Positions 55,534 to 64,000 of a stretch of 64,000 bases of DNA are shown in pieces. The notes under the pieces are model-generated. The model was not told the origin of the DNA, ran no database searches, and saw only the letters and a program-made list of their open reading frames with translations. The position numbers were made by a program, and so were the translations under genes. The stretch comes from Panicum virgatum (taxonomy: Eukaryota; Streptophyta; Magnoliopsida; Poales; Poaceae). The stretch lies in the NCBI RefSeq assembly GCF_016808335.1, contig NC_053146.1:31783495-31847494 (forward strand). The letters run 5' to 3'. Position 1 is the first letter of the stretch; each line of letters opens with the position of its first letter.

Positions 55534-58500
55534 TGTAACACCCTAATTTAAATTTCAGCATTTATTAATAAATTTAATTGGCTTTATTTAAATTTCTAAG
55601 GTTTATTGTGTTTAGTTGGCATTTAATCTAATTTTTGTTCCTTAAGTAATTAAAATTTATCATAGGTTTAATTTTTGGTGTTGCATTCATACTGGTGCAT
55701 ACTTTTATTTGAGTGTGGTTTGAATTAAAATTTATATTTGAATTCAAACTTTGTTTGAATTAGAAATAGAAAAGAAAAAGAAATAGAAAAGGAACCCATA
55801 ACCCAAACCCAAAACAACCCGGCCCATTTCCTTTCCCGCGGCCCAGTCCGGCCCGACCCAGCCTCTCCCTCGTCCAGCCGAGCCGGCCCAGCCAGCAGTG
55901 CCACCCCCCCGGCCCAGTCCGCTCGCCCGAGCCCAATCCAGCACCTCGCGCCCGCAAGCACCCGCTCCCTCTGCACGCGGCCCAGCACGCGCTCGCGCAG
56001 CAGCCTGCTCGGCCTGCAGCCACGCTCGCCCACCCCCTCACTGACCGCCCGGGCCCGCCTGTCGGCGCCATCTCCTTCCTCCTTCCTTTCTCCGGTGCAC
56101 CAACAGAACCCGAGCTTCTCGCCGGGGATCACGTCCGCATCCCCCACGGCACGCCTCCCCAAGATCCCCGCAGGCCCTTAAATTGGCTCCCCACGGCCCC
56201 CCCTGCACCCCATCCACCCTCGCGCCGTCCCTCAACCCTAGCCGCCGCCTTCACTCGCTCCGCGGGAGCAGAGCTCCCTGCCCCGCCGCGCCCGCGCTGC
56301 TCCGCCGAACCGCCGTCGGCCCAGGCCCCGTAGCGGTTCCGTCCCGATGCTAGGAGCTTTCCCGAAGTCTCCAACCGCAACCCCGACCCGAGCAGCGGCC
56401 GGATTTCACCCACGACCTCACCGCCGGTAAACCCTCCGCCACCCCGAATCCACGCCGCCGGTGGCTCTCCGGTTCGACTGACCCTCGGTTTTCGTTCGCA
56501 GCATGACCCCGCGCCTTATTGAGGAGATCCAAGGCCGGAGCAACCTCTGCAGCGCCTTCTCCTCGAGCTCCGGTCAAGCGCCGCCTCTGCGCCGCCGCCA
56601 AACCCGCCGCCGACCCCTCTACGCTACGAATCCGTTCGCCCCGCGCCCTCAGTGAGCCACGCCCCGGTCTGTTCTACCTTCTGGCGCTAGTTTTTGTGGA
56701 TCCGAAGCCCCAGCACCTCCAGAACCCCTTTCGCCGGCGATGCTCCGCCGTGTACATCCGCCACCGCCGCAACACACGCCGTCCCGAACCCCAATCCGCT
56801 ACTCTGAGCGCACGAGTGTGTTACGCATGCTGCGCTCGACCTTTTGCGCTAAACCATGACCCAAATAGGGCTCTATAGCCCCAGATTCCCTACTCAGGCG
56901 ACCCCTCCGCCGCGGGAGCTCTGTCTCCGGCGAGGTCCGCCGCCGCCGTCGCCCGCGGAGCACTTGAGCCATCCGATTTAGAACCCGTGGCTGAGATTAG
57001 ATCACCCCGCGTTTAGATCCAAACCACCCGATCCCGATCTAACGGCCCGTAAGCGTAGATACTAGTTCGGCCGGTACCTTTTGCTAAAGAGCCCCTCGAG
57101 TTCTGAATTATGAACCCGCAGTCCAAGTGTGCTGAAAAATAATTACACCCAGGTCTAGTTTTTTAATGCTTAGACCCCTGAGCTTCTTTAAAATTTAACC
57201 CACCGTCCAGCCCCTGTCTTTTTGCGAGTTAGACCCTGGAGTTAACGTTTAATTATGGTTAGACCCTCGGTTTTGCAGAAAACCCCCTGGAACCTTAGTT
57301 TTCTCGCAGATAAGCCCCTAGAACTTGTTTTTGGCCTAGTTTATGCGTTTTAGCTCTGTTTTAAGCGTTCTTTATGTCCACGCGATCGTTGTAATGCGTA
57401 GAATAGTTTTAGACTAGTTTAGGGTGCTGTTTTTATGTATTGATGTATTGTTTCTTAGTTTTTGTTAGTGTTTGCTTGTATGCTTATTGTTGTGTCTTGT
57501 TTTTGGGCCATGTGTTCGTGAGTAGACGCTGAGTTATCGGAGGAGCCCCAGTACCAGTACCTAGAGCAGCCGTCTTCTGAGCACTTTGAGTCGTACGAGG
57601 AAGGCAAGTATAACATGAACAACCTATCATCTTTAAATACATCTTTCATACTGCATTTAATACTGTATGCCTATAAGGACTGTTCTAGCCACTTTATATC
57701 CTTTATATATATCCTTGGGTTGCATTTTGGTTAATTGTGCTAGGTAGCTGCGCTATAACACACTCTGGTCCTTTTTAATTAATTTGATTAATGGTTTACT
57801 TGAACTTAATTCTGAGAGTGGCCCTCTATGTGGATGAGTGGCTCACGTCTCGTTAAAAGATGGTTTTTGTAGAAACATGGTTTAGGGGGCCAGTACGGTG
57901 CTTACTGCCTGGTTGGCCACTCTCCATAAGGACCGGTTCATAGAGCGACAACCTGGGACAACAGCGCTACCACAAGGCTAGAATGGGATAGACTTGGCTT
58001 ACTAATTAGGTCTTTTTGGTTTGGAGTAACTTACCTGCGGGGCAAGAGTAGTAAGCTTCAATGGTCCCTGCTCCTCCGGCTTGGTCTGTGCTTGGATTGC
58101 GCTCCTGTGCTTGTACCCCCGGAGGTGGGCCCCATCGTCGCTGACCTAACTCTCGCGGTTACGCCTTACCAACGAGATTCTTTGTAACGGCCTCGTAGTG
58201 AGTCGCTAGTCATCTCACCTAAGGAAGTGTGATGAACCTCTAGCGTAGCTCACGACTTGTGGGTAAAGATGTGCAACCTCTGCAGAGTGTAAAACTGGTA
58301 TACTAGCCGTGCTCACGGTTATGAGCGGCCCAGATCCTCATTTTGATTAGTGGTGTTGTCTCCTTCCGACGAGGGAGGTGCCTCTCGGGGTTACCTTGGT
58401 GGCTTGGTTTCGGTTTGGTTCCCAGTAGTATCATGTTTAATCTTGATTAATTACTATGTAACTGGGTTAATGGTAATTCATCAACTCGTAGTAAATAGCT

Positions 58501-58962
58501 TTAATAAAATTTTGCCAAGACTTAAAAGCTAATGCAGTCAGTCAGCCAGCCTAGAGCCTCATAGTTTGTGTTATACTTGTTGAGTACAAGTTGTGTACTC
58601 ACTCTTGCCTCTTCTATACTTTTTCCTCTTGGACACGCTACTGCTGCTCAGTTCCTGCCAACACGAGGGAGTTCGTCCAGCGCTACCAGGACTACGAGGA
58701 CTTCTAGGCGTTCGTCTCCCAGTCGACGTCCCTGTGGTGCCCTGCTTCAACTTCGGAGAGTTTTTATCGTATTTGTACTTCGCTTCCGCTGTATCAGACA
58801 TTTTGTCATTAATGTAATAAATAACTTCCGTATTCGCTTTATTATGTCTTATTCGTGATATGTGCTGTGATATACTGTTCATTCTGTTGTATATATGTGT
58901 GACTTGATCCTGGCACGTATATGATTGCTCGGTTTATGTTCTTTTATAAACCGGGTGTTACA
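55534..58962 (+). repeat. 3' LTR of the plus-strand Tekay element
   Basis: 3429 bp, highly similar to the 5' LTR. It has a 12-base deletion in exon A near 57590 and scattered substitutions. It ends with the normal TGTTACA. Confidence 0.95.
57526..58707 (+). other. Conserved LTR exons A and B with GC-AG intron
   Basis: Exon A is 57526-57603 (78 nt, a 12-base in-frame deletion) without a stop. Exon B is 58652-58707. Splice signals are as in the 5' LTR; the upstream donor GTGAGC is at 56652. Confidence 0.5.
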
Positions 58963-59559
58963 ACTACGCCTCCATGGCACACCCCAGGTGCAATGGCCAA
59001 GTCGAAAGGGCCAACGGCTTGATCCTCCAGGGGCTCAAGGCCAGAATTTTCAATCCAATCGAAAAGTATGGTGCAAAAATGGCTCCAAGAACTACCCAGA
59101 GTAGTTTGGGGGCTCCACACACAGAGAAGCCGGGCTACCTGTTATTCGCCATTCTTCATGGTGTACGGTTCTGAAGCATTCCTGCCATCGGACATAGCTT
59201 TTGGTGCTCCGCGCATCGAGAACTATGATGAAAACGAAACCGATGCGCGACTCGATGCACCGACATCGACTCGGCAGAGGAGCACCACCTGAAGGCCTCC
59301 ATATGGCATGCGAGATATGAGCAGTAGCTCTAGCACTATCATGATCGCAACATCCACGAGTGCGACTTCAACGTAGGCGACCTGGTTCTACGACGAATCT
59401 AGTCAACCACCGGTGCTCACAAGCTATCCTCCCCATGGGAAGGGCCATTTGTAATCAGTGGGATAGTGGTTCTAGGAACCTACCACCTACAGAGGCCAGA
59501 CGGCACAGACGTGGGCAACCCATGGAATATTGAGCACCTACGATGCTTCTATCCGTAGA
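58963..59559 (+). pseudogene. Tat 3 integrase, 3' part
   Basis: Continues after the Tekay insertion with MAHPRCNGQVERANGLILQG, which has the third catalytic residue (Glu), then frame changes near 59100, VYGSEAFLPSDIAFGAPRIE, and the C-terminal end at a TAG at about 59557-59559 (NIEHLRCFYP), a typical Tat pol terminus. Confidence 0.85.
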
Positions 59560-59873
59560 AGCATAAGAAAATGCAAAGCTATGTACCCATCTACTCATTT
59601 AATAAAGTCTGTCACATGTTATACATCATATTCTACTTATTCTCATTCTTTACCGAGTCGTTTTCAATACGTTCGGGGGCTGCGTCTCGGCCACCCAGCC
59701 AGCCCCCATTTGGAGTCCGACCAGTCGGACATGAACAACCCGGTTCGCCTTTACTGAATATAGCCGAGTACGTTCAGGAACTACTCTGTGTCACCCTAAT
59801 CCATAGCGTGTTTTGATGATCTACTCTCAAGCGCTATCAAAAAGGGTTCAGAGTTCGCTTTCCACCTACTCGG
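59560..59873 (+). other. Tat 3 3' region, truncated
   Basis: No gene. Contains TTCGGGGGCTGCGTCTCGGCC at about 59668-59690, which resembles Tat polypurine motifs. No antisense gene remains; the sequence is cut by the Athila C LTR. CTCGG at 59869-59873 would be that element's target duplication. Confidence 0.55.
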
Positions 59874-61372
59874 TGTTGGCACTCCTTAGCCTAAACGAAT
59901 TACTCCGCAAGTGCACAGAGACCGATGTAGCTTTCACCTTGGAGTATTCCAGGGTATCGAATCCACGGGGAATGATAAAGTGCGACCAGACCTAGAACTA
60001 GTTCAACTGGACCCACCAGGGGAAGGGAGGTATGTGGGCAGAGGGTCTAATGTCGTTTAGCCAACTCATTACCTAGAAGACTTGCAACTAAACTATCTTG
60101 ATCTGCTTCGGCGGCCTAAGCGAAGGGCTCAGACAGGGGTGAAAAGGGGCCCAACATACTTTTGGCAATTCTACTGCTATGAAAACACCCGAACGTGGTG
60201 GACTACAAAGGACAGACAGGGCTGTCACCACCTGCTGCCTACCACTGTGGTGCCGTGGGGTGGTACACAACCCTATGTAACTAACCAAGTCTAGGCACCA
60301 CACCTAACACTATCGAGCTACGTACTCCTGCCTACCGGCAAGACAGAAAGCACTCACAAATAAGTAGAACTTGCTACTTACGCAGACTAGGGATCCCGCA
60401 GATCAAAGACAGAAAGTAAACAAGTAACTAAAGTAAAGAGGAAGACTAGCGAGATACCAATGAGAGACGAGGAACTTCACTCTGAAGATCCTTCATTCCT
60501 CTGAGGTGGCTTACAAAAGTGGAGTAAGGCCGAGAGAACTCAGCACCGCTCCTTAACTTTGGCTTTCGCCAAGACTCTCACCTCACACTCTCCCTATTCT
60601 ACTAAGTGGGACTACATCTTGCTTGAGCTCTTCTCTTCTCCAAATGGTGTGTGTAGAATGAGGGGTGGAGGCTCCCTTTTATAGTGATTCCAAGGCGGTT
60701 ATTCTGAGGTCGCCTGCACTTTACGCAAGGAGGTCGGCGTCGTAACTTCCACGCGAAGGCTAGACACATGGCATGACAAAGTCAGGCTGGTCGGCCTCCC
60801 CTAGGCCGGCCGGCCTAGGAGTCACGCCATCTATCCACCACCTTCGATTCCATGCTCCTGATGGTCCCTGGAGGTCGGTGCAAAAGGCCGTTCATCAAAC
60901 TGACATTCCTTGGGCCGGGCAGCCTAAATTAGGCCAGGCGGCCTGGCTCTGGAGGGATTTTGGCCCTCCGTTGCACCAACAACTCCTCAACGACTGGAGA
61001 TCACTCCTGGATGGGTGGTTATCTTGTGCTCTGATCATGGCACAAAATTCCTTTGTTTTGCCAAAGGGTTCAAGCCTTCCGATTCCAACTTGTGCATTAT
61101 GGGAAACCACCCATTGGAATGGTTTGATTTCTCCCTTTGGATGATACTGGTAAAATCTCATGCTAAGATTCCACAGAAAGTATGCCGGTCGGCCGGATCT
61201 GGGCCTTCCGGTCCAAACAGTGTCCGTTTTGGGTCAATTTTGGATATTTTGTTCCTGAGATCAAATATGCACCAAAACATGTGGAACTCATTAGTAATAA
61301 TGGTTATGACCTATATTTCATGAAATCAGCCAGAGCGTTGGCAACAAAAATCATCGATATCGACCGCCAACA
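59874..61372 (-). repeat. 3' LTR of Athila copy C
   Basis: About 1499 bp, sense minus: in sense it starts TGTTGGCGGTCGATATCG at 61372 and ends with GTGCCAACA at 59874. The end near 59900-59960 is clearly related to the end of the 42457-43699 LTR (CGATACCC and AATACTC motifs). In sense the PPT GGCTGTGGGGGTG precedes it. It lacks the 14-bp palindrome but has GGCCGGCCGGCC-like sequence near 60810-60820. Confidence 0.8.
60675..60683 (-). promoter_or_regulatory. TATA box of the Athila C LTR
   Basis: In sense TATAAAAGG followed by GAGCC, like the other Athila LTRs. Confidence 0.55.
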
Positions 61373-62420
61373 CACCCCCACAGCCAGACTTTGCTTGCCC
61401 CGAGCAATAAGGTCGAGAAAGAGCAAAGCCTGGTTTCATGAACTCAAAGAATGCATAAGATTTATTTCTAAGCTTTCCTCATACCTTGGATTCCGGTGGC
61501 TAACACCTTCACCTTTGAATATTGATCTTCAGAACAACTCGATGGAGAACATGATTCACTCCCTTTTCTCTGTACTTGGAGGTTTTGCAAGATTTTCAAA
61601 AATAGGAGGCATGCTCTCATCTCTTTCAACCCACTCTTAGTCTCCCATTTTATGTTTGAACCTCACTAAGGTCTTTAGAGAAAACTACTCCTACATTTGG
61701 AAAGGCTTTTGTGTGGCTCAAGGTAGGGATAAAATTACATATCTTCTTCATTTATTTTGCAAGATCAAAGATCTTGTCTTTGAGAGATCATGTCATCTTT
61801 AGACCTTGGTCATGTGTATGTGTATGTGAGGAATGGATGTCCTTTTGAGTGGTGTTTGACTTGGGCTTCTCCATCCTTCCCCTTTGTCCACTTTTTTTTT
61901 GCTCGACTAAGATTGTAGGCTCACTCGCTTTTGTCTTTTTTTTCTTCTTCAAAAAAAAAGAATATATATAATTCCTTCTTCAAAAAATAATAAATAAGCA
62001 TGAGCATGTTTTCGGTATAGTATGGACCTTCGGGTATTTTTGGTCGCTAACCCTTTCAGGTTAAGATTAAAAAGAACGAAGGACATGCGACGCCCAGGAA
62101 CATGGGAACTGTTCCAACTATACACTGGGTGTTCACTGGATATAGAACACACTATGAAGGAAAAACACCAAACCACACACTCGACTCTTGGTGTCCCAAC
62201 ACACAAAAGTCCAAGTGTGGGGGAAGTTGGTGGGCAAATCACTATAAGACCTATTCAAGAAGTATCCTAGTTTGCAGGAGGATCAGCTCTGGCTTACTTA
62301 TTAAAAAAAAGACAAACAAAAAAAAGAGAGTGAAAAAAAGAGAAGGAGAAAAAAAGAGAAAAAAATATATAGAAAGAAAAAAATATAGATAAAAAAAGAG
62401 AGAGAAGTGAGCGAGGAGGG
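61373..62420 (-). other. 3' untranslated region of Athila copy C
   Basis: In sense, TTATTGCTCGGGGCAAGCAAAG lies just before the polypurine tract (61373-61386), like GCTCGGGACGAGC in Athila copy A. The AT-rich stretch to the right has no gene. It contains T runs (61890-61960) and a very purine-rich plus strand (62300-62405) with many AAAAAGAGA units. The right edge is a guess. Confidence 0.55.
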
Positions 62421-64000
62421 GAGTAAGAGTGAACCTGCAAGATCCACACGAGTCAAAGGCTGCCATATACTTATGCTTCCAAGCTGCGGCCTTACACATC
62501 AGTAGAAAAAACATTCTGCTGCCTAGCTCCACCCATCCTTGCTCTTACGCGCGCTTGCAAAAGCCTTGCCATAGTCCTCATCTGCTTCTAGCTTTGCAAA
62601 GCGCCACTCTAGCAGCCCAAGCTCACATACCAGAGGAATGCTCCTTTTCCGGTCTGGGGCTTTGCTACTCCAGTCCATTTGGCACTCACTCACACACATG
62701 AAAGGAGACGTATTTTGCACCTTCAATCACCGTGTTAATTTAGCATGCCACCAAGGCCCACGGTTCCTGCACACTAGTCATGTGTGTGACCCAGCCTTGC
62801 AGTCATCTGAGTCAGCATGGTCTATGTGTCGTCCTCTACTTCTGCTCACATCAAACATGGAGGAGTCATCGACAACCAAACATGACCATGCCACCTCTGC
62901 AGCAATATCAAGACATCGATCCTACATGCAGGTGGTAAGTGCACTCAGGTATGAAAACCCAATCTCCATTTTAACATAGCTTGAGCTTCGAAATTCATGC
63001 CTCCGTTGTTTATGCTCGTATGCTCTGGTTTGGAAGTATTCAATTGGTACATCCATAGGCTTTTTAAATTAAGCATGGTGCTTAGGTTAAAATAGCCTTC
63101 TTTAATCAAATTAGACATGGTGTCGAGTTTGGCTAATGAACTATTGAGATAATACTATCGTAGACTTTGGATGCATATCTTTTTATGGACTAACCCCTGC
63201 AGGAAATTTTCAAAATTGATGGGTAAGTCCTCAAGTTCATGGAGATAAATGATGGTACGGGAGGCACGTCAGCAAAGATTGCACAACATGCAAGGGAATC
63301 ATAGATTACCTTTCCCAAAGGTACCTTGTGAGTATATTGTCAAAATGCTCCTTCACGTTCGTGCAAGTTCTAGCCCAGCCTTGTTTAAAGATATGAATTT
63401 GGTGAACAACAATAAAAATAAATAAATACCTTCTGATAAACAAAAAGAGGAAATATCTCTCTTAACAAAAAAAATGAAATAAAACAATGGCAAGCAACTA
63501 GAGGTCCATGCAATTTGAACCTTGGAATCTGATTTTAATTAAGCATGGATGTGAAGAACAAATAGAAAAAAAGGGGATGATGAAATACTTTCAAAGAAAA
63601 AAATCTTTAGACATTTCTCGAATATTTGTTGTCCACTAACCTTTTGTAGGGAATGAAAAAGAAGCAGCGTGAACACCCTAACTCTCATACAACCCTCCTT
63701 GGACCAAGAAGGAGACAGATGCACAAGGAGCCAAACAGAACAAAATGCAAGGTTTGGCTTTATGAATATAAAGCTTAACTCTTGCATCTTTGTTCAGTGC
63801 TTGGTAAATTCCATCAGGAAAATATTCCACATACCTTGTGCAACCTCGTTCATATCTCCACCCTGCAAAGCTACCCAACATGCCTAGTTTGCCATAATAA
63901 AAAAATATAATAAAATGAAAATAATAACAGAAAGAAACTTAGGCGCTTAAGCATTTCATGCACCTGTTTGTATTGTCTTCCTTTTGAATAAAAGCAGGTA
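62421..64000. other. No recognisable feature
   Basis: I see no long conserved ORF, RNA gene or repeat. Short open frames at 62638-62979 and elsewhere have no recognisable motif. The stretch could be more internal sequence of Athila copy C or unrelated intergenic DNA. Confidence 0.4.

Larger units (their letters stand above)
47312..58962 (+). mobile_element. Full-length Tekay chromovirus, plus strand, TSD ACTAC, chimeric gag
   Basis: LTRs at 47312-50750 and 55534-58962 with ACTAC at 47307-47311 and 58963-58967, in the integrase of Tat copy 3. Protease to chromodomain closely match the minus-strand Tekay element. Two things are unusual: the primer-binding site is deleted, and the gag region from about 51225 to 52080 is unrelated sequence. 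Reverse transcriptase also has a frameshift near 53230. The copy is therefore non-autonomous, or became so after insertion. Confidence 0.95.
41041..59873 (+). mobile_element. Tat copy 3, plus strand, both ends lost
   Basis: Pieces at about 41041-42456, 43705-47311 and 58963-59873 form one gag-pol after removal of an Athila solo LTR (TSD AAGGT) and a full Tekay element (TSD ACTAC). The left end is fused to Tat copy 2 without a 5' LTR; the right end is cut by Athila copy C at 59874. Many stops, several of them CGA to TGA. Confidence 0.88.

Noticed and set aside
62638..62979. Possible host gene exon
   Set aside because: 113 codons without recognisable motif, no supporting splice structure and no second copy.
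1..64000. tRNA, rRNA or other structured RNA genes, and bacterial-type operons
   Set aside because: I saw none; the only tRNA-related sequences are the primer-binding sites of the retrotransposons.

Overview
This window is plant nuclear heterochromatin, almost certainly from a grass, and I find no convincing single-copy host gene in it. It is a stack of nested, mostly decayed Ty3/gypsy LTR retrotransposons of three lineages: Tekay-type chromoviruses with 3.4-3.6 kb LTRs, Tat-type elements with about 416 bp LTRs, and Athila-type elements with 1.2-1.5 kb LTRs. The grass assignment rests on these lineages and on a Tat antisense gene that looks like the grass 'putative gypsy type transposon' family (PF04195-like). 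A panicoid grass is only a guess.

Layout: 1-2117 is the end of a Tekay LTR that continues outside the window. 2118-about 5440 is the 3' end of Athila copy A, with a Tat solo LTR in its LTR (4522-4937, duplication ACCTA). About 5441-20529 is the 3' part of Tat copy 1, split by a complete minus-strand Tekay element (7515-19597, duplication GGTAA). 20616-27604 is Athila copy B: 5' LTR, PBS, gag, broken pol and an extra ORF. It is cut by minus-strand Tat copy 2 (27605-about 41040), which holds a small TIR transposon (30490-31591), a 120-bp tandem repeat block and a Tekay solo LTR (37231-40792, duplication TTATC). About 41041-59873 is plus-strand Tat copy 3, fused head to head to Tat 2. It holds an Athila solo LTR (42457-43699, duplication AAGGT) and a second full-length Tekay element (47312-58962, duplication ACTAC). 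59874-61372 is the 3' LTR of minus-strand Athila copy C, whose 3' untranslated region runs on to about 62400. I recognise nothing beyond that.

Five insertions have exact 5-bp target duplications, so their order can be read: Tat and Athila copies form the older layer, and Tekay copies and solo LTRs lie on top. All gag-pol genes carry stops, frameshifts or lost motif residues.

The most interesting signals are: (1) a short spliced reading frame inside the Tekay LTRs, kept across six LTR copies with only in-frame indels and a textbook GC-AG intron; (2) a spliced gene antisense to the Tat elements, present in two copies; (3) a Tekay element whose gag is replaced by unrelated cysteine-rich sequence and whose primer site is deleted; (4) a 110-nt GT-AG intron-like insert in the gag of the other Tekay copy; (5) a perfect 14-bp palindrome shared by Athila LTRs and an Athila internal ORF.
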